64,000 nt of DNA, taken from contig NZ_CP056087.1 in NCBI RefSeq assembly GCF_001839655.2, positions 3,286,001 through 3,350,000 on the forward strand, written 5' to 3'. Below are positions 8,952 through 16,361 of the stretch, in pieces. Position 1 is the stretch's first letter; each line of letters starts with the position of its first letter. The position numbers and the translations under genes were made by a program. A model generated the notes under the pieces. That model ran no database searches and was not told the origin of the DNA. It saw nothing but the letters and a program-made list of their open reading frames with translations. The DNA is from Pseudomonas argentinensis. GTDB taxonomy: Bacteria; Pseudomonadota; Gammaproteobacteria; Pseudomonadales; Pseudomonadaceae.

Positions 8952-9209
8952 ATGACTCCGTATTTCCAGCAGTTTGCAGCGTCAGTTTCCGGTCGTTATG
9001 TCGTACAGACTGAATGCACCGCCACCGGCATGACATTGCTTTGCAGCGACCTAGCCGGCAACCTTATCGCCAGCCGAATGTTCACCACCAAGCAGCTCCG
9101 CAATGCACCGCTCGTGAGCCTGGTTATGTCAGATCTGAGGGCGACCCTTGATAAGCTGGAGCTGCCGCTGACGCCGCTCCCGGAATCGCTCCATCCCAGC
9201 GCCTCCTAG
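8952..9209 (+). CDS. Hypothetical protein, 85 aa (paralogue of the gene at 8245)
   Basis: Second member of the small family seen at 8245: GRYVVQTECTATGMTLLCSD, NLIASRMFTTKQLRNAPLV and MSDLRATLDKL align with the first. It carries a ~17-residue proline-containing C-terminal tail (LPLTPLPESLHPSAS) that the paralogue lacks. No recognised domain. It lies just upstream of the IS-interrupted KGG stress-protein gene. Confidence 0.65.
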   Translation: MTPYFQQFAASVSGRYVVQTECTATGMTLLCSDLAGNLIASRMFTTKQLRNAPLVSLVMSDLRATLDKLELPLTPLPESLHPSAS

Positions 9210-9329
9210 CCGTACTGCCCGCATGCGCACGCCGTTCCGCTGGTCGGCGTTTTCGAACCATCGCCAGCCCTCTGTCTTCGAAATCTTGCAACTCATATCC
9301 CAATCGGCGTCTATCAGAGGAATAGCGAC

Positions 9330-9473
9330 ATGGCGAGTAGCAATCCTGGCAATTTTTCGAACAACCGCGAGCGGGCGGCCGAGGCCGGTCGCAAAGGCGG
9401 CAAAAACAGCAAAGGGAATTTCGCTTACGACCGGGAAAAAGCGGTCGAGGCGGGAAGGAAGGGCGGCCTGTAG
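9330..9473 (+). pseudogene. KGG-repeat stress protein, 3' end replaced by IS insertion
   Basis: Encodes MASSNPGNFSNNRERAAEAG, RKGGKNSKGNFAYDREKAV, EAGRKGG and then a single Leu before a TAG supplied by the first bases of the IS. It has two KGG repeats (NF..(N/D)RE(R/K)A.EAGRKGG), the pattern of hydrophilic Con-10/GsiB-like stress proteins. Removing the IS and one GCC target copy restores the frame, which then ends QHRKKEPAESAA at 10745. So only the last 12 codons were lost, and the shortened protein could still be made. Paralogue at 13896. Confidence 0.85.
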
Positions 9474-9476
9474 TGG

Positions 9477-10642
<1,166 letters not shown>

Positions 10643-10704
10643 ACACCTCTTTCGCGGCGAGGATTTTCGCCTAAATCGGTGTCCGGAATCAGTAGACCAC
10701 TACA

Positions 10705-10745
10705 GCCAGCACAGAAAGAAAGAGCCGGCAGAGTCGGCTGCTTAA
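10705..10745 (+). pseudogene. 3' remnant of the IS-interrupted KGG gene
   Basis: After the second GCC target copy the old frame continues CAG CAC AGA AAG ... GCT GCT TAA, giving QHRKKEPAESAA. It is now separated from its 5' part by the IS. Confidence 0.8.
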
Positions 10746-10747
10746 AT

Positions 10748-10774
10748 AAAAGGGCCCGCTTGTGCGGGCCTTTT
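10748..10774 (+). terminator. Terminator after the KGG gene (also usable from the minus strand)
   Basis: Stem GGCCCGC/GCGGGCC with a TTGT loop, flanked by AAAAG and CTTTT, so it can act in both directions. It lies just after the original KGG stop and downstream of the convergent DUF1652 gene. Confidence 0.85.
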
Positions 10775-10794
10775 CATGTCCGATGCTCGCCCGG

Positions 10795-11043
10795 TCAGCT
10801 GGCTTTGCGATCACCTTGCCCGCTTGCGGCTAGATGGCACTGCAGGTCTGAGGCGAATTTGTCGATCGCCGCCCAGTTCATCAAATCACCGGCCCGCACG
10901 CCTTTCACTTCCAATACCACGGCGTCGCTGACCGGGTCACAGACCTGGATAGCGATGAGGCCTACGGGCGTGATAGTGCACTTGCACACGTGAGGTATCA
11001 ACGCGGCTTGTATCAACTGTCGTTGCTGCCTAGGAGACATCAT
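10795..11043 (-). CDS. DUF1652 family protein
   Basis: 82 residues with the DUF1652 pattern: an N-terminal helix RQLIQAALIPHVCKCTI, strands with LIAIQVCDPVSD, and a C-terminal helix. The function of this Pseudomonas-centred family is unknown. It aligns with 13202-13489 (RQIIEAAFLPLRCRCTI, LQICNPDSDE). The C-terminus here is short and basic (GQGDRKAS). It is convergent with the KGG gene and shares its terminator. The start could be either of two adjacent methionines. Confidence 0.75.
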   Translation of the reverse strand: MMSPRQQRQLIQAALIPHVCKCTITPVGLIAIQVCDPVSDAVVLEVKGVRAGDLMNWAAIDKFASDLQCHLAASGQGDRKAS

Positions 11044-11168
11044 GGCGAAGACCCCGTAGTGGTGCGTTCATGTGATAGTCCTTCACCGAGCATGAGTAGC
11101 ATCAGTATGAGACAGTTTCGCAACAACGCATGTTCGATTGCGGCATAACCTTATTCGAATTGCGACTA

Positions 11169-12434
11169 TTAGCCTCTCACCCCGATCAACTCATCCCACC
11201 GAGTCGTGTAAAACCGGCTCTTCATCTCGCGCTTCATGCCCCACCAGGGGTCGACCGGCACCCGGCCCAGCCGCAGGGTGCCGGCGCCCTCCCGCTTGTT
11301 GATCGCATCCAGCGCCGCCATCACCCGATCACTGCCCACCCGCGCCGCCGGCGCGAACAGATCCGCCGTTAACTCACCGCGCTGGCTCAGATCCATCAGC
11401 AGAATCGAGCACTTCGAGTACGCGAAGCCTTGCCGGTAGATCGCATACAGGGCGCGCAGCGCCGGCGCCAGAATGTCCCGCGTGTCATCGGTGGGCACCG
11501 GCAGCGCCACGGTCTGTGCGTTGGCGTAGCGCGGCAGCGCGGGGTTGTGGATCTGCGTCTTGATGCTCACCTGGATCGCGCCGCACAGCGAACGCTGGCT
11601 ACGCAGCTTCTCGCACGCGCGCGTTACGTAGGTCGCCAGCGCCTCACGAATCGGCGCTAGGTCTTCGAGCTTCTCGCCAAACATCTTGCTCGAGCAGATC
11701 GCCTGTTTCGGTGGCGGCCCCTCGTTGAAGTCCAGGCAACTCACGCCGCGCAGCTCCCGCGCGGTGCGCTCCAGGGTCACGCCGAACTGCTTGCGCAGGG
11801 TGGCCACGTCGAAGTGCGCCAAATCCCACGCTGTGTTGATGCCCAGGGTCTGCAGCTGTGGCGCCAGGCGCCGGCCGATGCCCCACACCTCGCCCACGGG
11901 CGCAATGTGCAGCAGCTTGGCCTGGCGCGCCGGGTCGGTCAGGTCCACCACGCAGCCCGTGGCCGGCCACTTCTTCGCCGCCCAGTTGGCCAGCTTGGCC
12001 AGGGTCTTGGTCGTGCTGATGCCCACGCCCACCGGCATGCCGATATCACGCAGCAGGCGCGCCCGCACCTGCCGGCCGAGGCCGTCCAGGTCAGCAATGC
12101 CGGTCAGGTCGGCCCAGCACTCGTCCACGCTGTACACCTCGATGCCCGGCACCATATCGCGGATGGTGCGCATCACCCGGTTGCTGATGTCCGCGTACAG
12201 CGTGTAGTTGCTCGAACGCACCACCACGCCGCCGGCGCGCAGCTGGTCCCGTACCTTGAAGTAAGGCGCACCCATGGGAATGCCCAGGGCCTTCACTTCC
12301 GCCGTGCGGGCGATCACGCAGCCGTCGTTGTTCGAGAGCACCACCACCGGCTTGTGCTTCAGCGCTGGCTGGCAAATGCGCTCGCAGCTGCAGTAGAAGC
12401 TGTTGCAGTCGATCAAGGCGAATACCTGGTCCAT
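11169..12434 (-). CDS. umuC: DNA polymerase V catalytic subunit UmuC
   Basis: 421 residues, the usual UmuC length, starting at MDQVFALIDCNSFYCSCE. A longer frame with a GTG start exists but runs inside umuD. Y-family polymerase motifs are present: D9 with the CNSFYCSCE segment, the metal-binding pair in YSVDECWADL (D104, E105), and GVGISTTKTLAKLAN. The C-terminal QRGELTADLF could be a beta-clamp-binding peptide. It performs error-prone translesion synthesis. It starts 2 nt after the umuD stop, so the pair is one SOS operon carried by the prophage. Confidence 0.95.
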   Translation of the reverse strand: MDQVFALIDCNSFYCSCERICQPALKHKPVVVLSNNDGCVIARTAEVKALGIPMGAPYFKVRDQLRAGGVVVRSSNYTLYADISNRVMRTIRDMVPGIEVYSVDECWADLTGIADLDGLGRQVRARLLRDIGMPVGVGISTTKTLAKLANWAAKKWPATGCVVDLTDPARQAKLLHIAPVGEVWGIGRRLAPQLQTLGINTAWDLAHFDVATLRKQFGVTLERTARELRGVSCLDFNEGPPPKQAICSSKMFGEKLEDLAPIREALATYVTRACEKLRSQRSLCGAIQVSIKTQIHNPALPRYANAQTVALPVPTDDTRDILAPALRALYAIYRQGFAYSKCSILLMDLSQRGELTADLFAPAARVGSDRVMAALDAINKREGAGTLRLGRVPVDPWWGMKREMKSRFYTTRWDELIGVRG

Positions 12435-12436
12435 GC

Positions 12437-12874
12437 TCAGCGCCCCACGTAGCTGATCACCCAGCGCACCACGCCCCAGATCTGCACGCACTCCTCGTAC
12501 TCGAGGTTGACGTCGGGCGTGAAGCGGTTGGGCGCGCGCAGCACCAGGCGGTCGTGGCCGTCATCGATCATCAGGCGCACGCGGTAGCAGCCGTCGTCCT
12601 CGAGGTCGACCACCACGTACTGCTCGCGCTTGCTCATGGTGCCGCGGTCCACCACCAGCCGGTCGCCGGGGTACATGCCGAAGCCGATCAGGCTGTCGTC
12701 TTCCACCCGCACCACCCACACGTGAGGTGCCCCCAGGCTGGTCAGCGCGTCGAGCGAAAGCCCCTCCTCCTTCTCGTCCTCGGCGGGGGATTGAAAGCCC
12801 GTGATTCGCAGTTCCTTGGCTTCGGGCAACAGGTGAACGAGCCGCTGGTTGCGGCCCAGAATGGTGAGTGACAT
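12437..12874 (-). CDS. umuD: UmuD-like S24 peptidase-fold protein, possibly non-cleaving
   Basis: 145 residues, UmuD/LexA C-terminal fold, upstream of umuC. TGFQSPAED at 25-33 aligns with the E. coli UmuD CGFPSPA cleavage site, so the P1 residue is Thr25 instead of Cys. The catalytic Ser is present (S61 in VRVEDDSLIG), although GDSM is replaced by DDSL. Where UmuD has the catalytic Lys97 (TVKKL), this protein has CYRVRLM, i.e. Arg100, and no Lys lies between residues 83 and 145. Family identity is firm; self-cleavage is doubtful. Alignment was done by eye. Confidence 0.88.
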   Translation of the reverse strand: MSLTILGRNQRLVHLLPEAKELRITGFQSPAEDEKEEGLSLDALTSLGAPHVWVVRVEDDSLIGFGMYPGDRLVVDRGTMSKREQYVVVDLEDDGCYRVRLMIDDGHDRLVLRAPNRFTPDVNLEYEECVQIWGVVRWVISYVGR

Positions 12875-12893
12875 GGGGGTGAATCTCGAATTA

Positions 12894-12909
12894 CTGTATG
12901 CACATACAG
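12894..12909. promoter_or_regulatory. LexA (SOS) box between umuD and the DUF1654 gene
   Basis: CTGTATGCACATACAG fits CTGT-N8-ACAG exactly, and the dyad extends to TTA/TAA on both sides (12891-12912). It is 20 nt upstream of both the umuD start and the divergent gene, so one operator probably controls both. Confidence 0.92.
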
Positions 12910-12928
12910 TAATCGAGGCATTCGCATA

Positions 12929-13149
12929 ATGGCAAAAGGCAATTCCCGAGCGGCAGCCGCTCTCAGCACCTACGAACTGCTCGGGGCCCGATTTCAGCGG
13001 GTTATCAACTCCCCGGCCGCGCAGAAATCCCGATCAGCGGTACTGCTCCGCGCCGAGGGCGACAGCCCGGACGACTGGTCCTCGACAAGATCAGCGAGAA
13101 CGACAACGCCGCCATCGCTTGGCGCGACGATGGCGTGCAGCTGTTCTGA
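12929..13149 (+). pseudogene. DUF1654 family protein, frameshifted
   Basis: Starts MAKGNSRAAAALSTYELLGA, followed by RFQRVINSPAAQKSRSAVLL, a DUF1654-like N-terminus. After GDSPDDW the frame changes. The family-like C-terminal half (VLDKISENDNAAIAWRDDG, then VQLF) continues in another frame and ends at 13149, where a full protein of ~75 residues would be expected. A small deletion near 13076-13082 (for example between two TGG triplets) would explain it. The original frame instead runs on to 13303 with unrelated sequence. Divergent from umuDC under the same LexA box. Confidence 0.7.
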
Positions 13150-13201
13150 ACGGTGGAAAATGGGTAATGACGTTCAGCCCAAAGCCATACGGGCCACGCA
13201 C

Positions 13202-13489
13202 CTAGCCACCCTTGGCGCCTTGCAGACTCGCGGCCGTATGTTGCCGCCCCCGCACCGGCTGCTCGTTAAGCACGCGCATGTCTTCTCTTATCTGCAAGAC
13301 TAGTTTCAAAATGCCTCGCGAGTTATTCAGCTCGGTCCGGTCGATACCAGCCACCGTCATACGAATCTCATCAGAATCCGGGTTGCATATCTGTAACATC
13401 ACAGAGCCCTCAACGCTGATGGTGCAACGGCAACGCAATGGCAGAAAAGCCGCCTCTATTATCTGCCTCTGTTCTAAATCCGATAACAT
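13202..13489 (-). CDS. DUF1652 family protein
   Basis: 95 residues starting at MLSDLEQRQIIEAAFLPLRC, the usual DUF1652 N-terminus; the 17 extra in-frame residues upstream are not family-like. It shares RQ(L/I)I.AA..P..C.CTI and QIC.P.SD with the paralogue at 10795. The C-terminal ~20 residues (QPVRGRQHTAASLQGAKGG) are variable. Divergent from the intact KGG gene across an AT-rich gap. Function unknown. Confidence 0.8.
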   Translation of the reverse strand: MLSDLEQRQIIEAAFLPLRCRCTISVEGSVMLQICNPDSDEIRMTVAGIDRTELNNSRGILKLVLQIREDMRVLNEQPVRGRQHTAASLQGAKGG

Positions 13490-13895
13490 ATCGCCACCTA
13501 CAAAAGTGTATGTAAGCTCTTCACAAATGGTTGCTAACAAAGATTGCCCTTATGTCCATAAACATCAAGTGAAAAAGCGCTAAAACTCACACACCAAACA
13601 TTAAGCGCCGGTCAACTTCTACACAAAGCTATATCGACTAAACGCCTGTACAACTATCCGCTAGCGAGAAACAAAACTATACAAAACCTTATACATACAG
13701 TGTAAAAATATCGATATTCGTATAAATCATACCCCCAAAAACAAACAGTGATGAAGGTATAGGCAATGGCAATTTAATATAAATTACCATTCATCCCAAT
13801 TTCAGAAATTATTAGGAACGAAAAAAAACCAGCATTTTCCCAATACGTGTGGGGGCTACACCTCACTCACTCATTTTACTCAAGAGGAAAATGTC
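13490..13895. other. AT-rich intergenic region upstream of the KGG gene
   Basis: About 400 bp without a convincing gene and visibly AT-richer than its surroundings. It holds a near-perfect dyad at 13768-13788 (GGCAATTTA-ATA-TAAATTACC) and the palindrome ATATCGATAT near 13710. It probably contains the KGG and DUF1652 promoters; I see no clear sigma-70 hexamer pair. Confidence 0.5.
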
Positions 13896-14201
13896 ATGAC
13901 TAACAACAACCCTGGCAACTTCGCTAACGACCGCGAGAAAGCATCCGAAGCAGGCCGCAAAGGCGGCGAAAACAGCGGCGGCAATTTTGCCAACGATCCG
14001 GAGCGCGCATCCGAAGCGGGCAGCAAAGGTGGGCAGAACAGTGGCGGTAATTTCGCCAACGACCCAGAGCGCGCCGCTGAAGCGGGCCACAAAGGTGGGC
14101 AGAACAGCGGCGGCAATTTCGCTAACGACCATGAACGTGCCGCTGAAGCAGGCCGTAAAGGTGGCCAAAATAGCCATGGCGGCAATGGTGGCCAACAGTA
14201 A
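13896..14201 (+). CDS. KGG-repeat stress-induced protein (Con-10/GsiB-like), intact
   Basis: 101 residues made of four tandem ~23-residue repeats NFAND.ERA.EAG.KGGQNSGG after MTNNNPG; very hydrophilic, Gly/Asn-rich, no Cys or Trp. Such KGG-motif proteins are stress-induced and thought to be disordered protectants. AAGAGGAAAATGTC gives a good ribosome binding site. It is the intact paralogue of the IS-hit gene at 9330, which has only two repeats, so repeat number varies. Confidence 0.88.
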   Translation: MTNNNPGNFANDREKASEAGRKGGENSGGNFANDPERASEAGSKGGQNSGGNFANDPERAAEAGHKGGQNSGGNFANDHERAAEAGRKGGQNSHGGNGGQQ

Positions 14202-14202
14202 A

Positions 14203-14234
14203 GGTTATAGTCGATGCGTGTATCGACTATAACC
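14203..14234. repeat. Perfect 13-bp hairpin directly after the KGG stop
   Basis: GGTTATAGTCGAT and ATCGACTATAACC are exact inverted repeats around a 6-nt loop, beginning 2 nt after the KGG stop codon. No T-run follows, so it is not a classical terminator; it may stabilise mRNA, attenuate, or bind a protein. Confidence 0.8.
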
Positions 14235-14270
14235 ATCTGAAACGCGCTATTAAAGGGAGTTTAAAGCCGT

Positions 14271-14558
14271 TTGAACAAAATAAGTTCCTTGGATGCAATG
14301 GCTCTGATACATCGATATTTTGAGCCATTGCATATCCAAACCTTATTCCACGCACCGCTAATGGTCCAAATCGAGATATGGGATCCAGATATTCAACGCC
14401 AAGTTTTAATTGGCGAATACCCCTGCACTACAACATTAAGCTGCGGAGATATAATGGAATTGATCACAGCCATTGAAGCCCAACTGCAACGATCGCACAC
14501 GAATTTATATGCCTACCACCGCGGAGTAACGGGTATTGGCTTAAGGCCCAAACGTTGA
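14271..14558 (+). CDS. Hypothetical DUF1652-like protein, 95 aa
   Basis: TTG start behind AAAGGGAG; sequence MNKISSLDAMALIHRYFEPL, with IEIWDPDIQRQVLIGEYPC and MELITAIEAQLQRS in the middle. Paralogue of 8573-8848 (same spacing of RYF.PL, DP..R, PC and the final helix). AT-richer than most of the prophage. Follows the KGG gene and is closed by a good terminator. Function unknown. Confidence 0.65.
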   Translation: MNKISSLDAMALIHRYFEPLHIQTLFHAPLMVQIEIWDPDIQRQVLIGEYPCTTTLSCGDIMELITAIEAQLQRSHTNLYAYHRGVTGIGLRPKR

Positions 14559-14559
14559 G

Positions 14560-14590
14560 ACCCCCGGCACGTAACCGGGGGTTTCTGTTT
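14560..14590 (+). terminator. Intrinsic terminator
   Basis: ACCCCCGG/CCGGGGGT stem with a 7-nt loop followed by TTTCTGTTT, directly after the 14271-14558 gene; it slightly overlaps the 3' end of the convergent small gene. Confidence 0.85.
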
Positions 14591-14771
14591 ATGGCCTCGC
14601 CTTGCGCGTAGCCATTGCCTCCATCGCGCGGCGCATAAAGGCCTGCTCGCCTTCGTCCAATTGCCGGTAGAAGCGGATCAGCATCCGCTCGGCCGGCGTG
14701 AGTGGTTCCCTATCGGGCTGGGCAACCTCGCAGCCTGGTTGACTACCCACAGTCCCTTTCCCATCGTTCAT
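14589..14771 (-). CDS. Hypothetical 60-aa protein resembling the C-terminal tail of the CI repressor
   Basis: Start chosen at MNDGKGTVGSQPGCEVAQPD; a longer frame begins at 14837. The C-terminal half LTPAERMLIRFYRQLDEGEQ is followed by AFMRRAMEAMA. It aligns with the end of the repressor at 18372 (SEAEADLLVCFRQLSDEEQ, then KHTRKMISALA). There is no helix-turn-helix. It could be a dimerisation-only relative of the repressor; function is unproven. Confidence 0.55.
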   Translation of the reverse strand: MNDGKGTVGSQPGCEVAQPDREPLTPAERMLIRFYRQLDEGEQAFMRRAMEAMATRKARP

Positions 14772-14926
14772 CGCTCTGCATGCTCCATGTTGTGCAGTGG
14801 AGCTCGTAGCGTCGCGTCGGTGACGACCGGTTACCACCTGGGGCCAAGATCGAAAAAGGGCAGCCGTGATCGATCTTTACAAACCATTCGCGGTAGAATG
14901 CCCAGCGCTTGGAGGGCGAGTTCAAA

Positions 14927-15988
14927 ATGATCGATGCAGTTGACCTTTTCTGTGGTGCGGGCGGCCTGACGGCTGGGATGCTCAACGCAGGAATTTCGGT
15001 GCGCGCGGGCTACGACATCGAAGCCCAGTGCGAATACGCCTATAGAGAGAATAACCGCGCAGCTTTCGTCGCTTGCGACGTGAAAGACGTGACGGCCGAG
15101 CAGCTTCTCGGCTGGTACCGCCCCAATCGTTATCGCCTGCTGGCTGGCTGCGCCCCCTGTCAGCCGTTCTCTACCTACAACCAAGGGCGTGATACTCGTA
15201 CCGATCGCAAGTGGCCGCTGCTCTACCACTTCGCTCGTCTCATCGAAGAAACCGAGCCCCATCTGGTTACGATGGAGAACGTGCCCGATGTGACCAAGCA
15301 CGAGGTGTATCGAGACTTCGTGGCCAGCATGTTCGAGAAGGGCTATCAAATCTGGGACGGGCGTGTCTCCTGTGTCGACTATGGCCTGCCACAGAAGCGT
15401 CGTCGGCACGTGCTTCTGGCCTCAAGGTTGGGCCTGCCGATCAGCATCATCTCTCCAACTCACAAGGACGCTCCCGTCACCGTGGAAAGTGCGATACGGC
15501 ATCTGCCACGTATCGCGGCTGGAGAGTGCGACCCGAACGACCCGCTTCATCGAGCTGCCACGCTTACACCACTCAATTTCAAGCGAATCATTCACTCGAG
15601 GCCAGGTGGCACTTGGCGAGACTGGCCGGAGGAGCTTGTTGCCGAATGTCACCGCAAGGAAAGTGGCAAGACCTATGCCAGCGTCTATGGCCGGATGCGG
15701 CCGGACGAGCCCAGTCCCACGATGACCACTCTTTGCTATGGCTTCGGGAACGGTCGTTTTGGGCATCCTGACCAAGCACGCGCGATATCACTACGCGAAG
15801 CGGCGATCCTGCAGTCTTTTCCAGACACATACGTGTTCATGGAGCCCGAGAACATTACCTTCAAAGCAGTAGGCCGCATGATTGGAAACGCGGTACCTGT
15901 CCGACTGGGCGAAGTGATCGGGGAAAGCTTGATGAACCATGTCAGGGAGTACGAGGCCCAGAGAGTGGAAGGTCAAATTCGCGCCTGA
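14927..15988 (+). CDS. DNA (cytosine-5) methyltransferase
   Basis: 353 residues from MIDAVDLFCGAGG behind GGAGGGCG; the frame also has a TTG six codons upstream. C5-methylase motifs are in order: I (DLFCGAGG, 6-13), IV with catalytic Cys78 (GCAPCQPFS), VI (MENVP, ~117), VIII (QKRRRHVLLAS, ~155), IX/X (FKAVGRMIGNAVPV, ~320). It transfers methyl from SAM to cytosine C5, protecting DNA from a partner nuclease or marking prophage DNA. It is convergent with vsr, overlapping it by 47 nt. The target site cannot be read from sequence. Confidence 0.93.
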   Translation: MIDAVDLFCGAGGLTAGMLNAGISVRAGYDIEAQCEYAYRENNRAAFVACDVKDVTAEQLLGWYRPNRYRLLAGCAPCQPFSTYNQGRDTRTDRKWPLLYHFARLIEETEPHLVTMENVPDVTKHEVYRDFVASMFEKGYQIWDGRVSCVDYGLPQKRRRHVLLASRLGLPISIISPTHKDAPVTVESAIRHLPRIAAGECDPNDPLHRAATLTPLNFKRIIHSRPGGTWRDWPEELVAECHRKESGKTYASVYGRMRPDEPSPTMTTLCYGFGNGRFGHPDQARAISLREAAILQSFPDTYVFMEPENITFKAVGRMIGNAVPVRLGEVIGESLMNHVREYEAQRVEGQIRA

Positions 15989-16361
15989 GTCGAGCCTCCA
16001 AAGCCAGCAAGTCCTTTGTTTCACACTCCCAAACAACCAGAACACGCCAGCCCAGCTCTCTAAGCTGGGCCTCTTTACGAGCGTCACGCTTGATGTTGGC
16101 ATCGAACTTGGGAATCCAGAATTCTTGGCGAGTTTTTGGAGTAGTGGCGTATCTACAACCAGGATGCCGATGCCAGAAGCAGCCATGAACAAAAACCACT
16201 GTTTTATGCTTTGCGAGAACAATATCTGGAGAGCCAGGAAGATTCTTCTGGTGTATCCGAAAGCGCAACCCCACTCGATGAAGCACTGACCGCACTCTAA
16301 TTTCAGGGGCGGTATTTTGCCGACGCACCGCCCGCATCTTATCGCTTTGAGTAGTTGACAC
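15942..16361 (-). CDS. vsr: Very-short-patch mismatch repair endonuclease Vsr
   Basis: 139 residues, GTG start overlapping the upstream stop (TAGTG), so translation is coupled to the GHKL gene. Family motifs: an N-terminal MRAVRRQNTAPEIRVRSVLH helix, GSPDIVLA with metal ligand D46, VFVHGCFWHRH (W63, H64), and C-terminal GWRVLVVWECE. Vsr nicks T:G mismatches made by deamination of 5-methylcytosine and travels with C5 methylases. Here the methylase faces it on the other strand and its 3' end overlaps vsr. Confidence 0.92.
   Translation of the reverse strand: MSTTQSDKMRAVRRQNTAPEIRVRSVLHRVGLRFRIHQKNLPGSPDIVLAKHKTVVFVHGCFWHRHPGCRYATTPKTRQEFWIPKFDANIKRDARKEAQLRELGWRVLVVWECETKDLLALEARLRREFDLPLSGPRTP

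Noticed and set aside
11814..12452. Long + strand ORF opposite umuC
   Set aside because: It mirrors the umuC codon pattern, has no ribosome binding site or family features, and lies wholly antisense to a clear Y-family polymerase.
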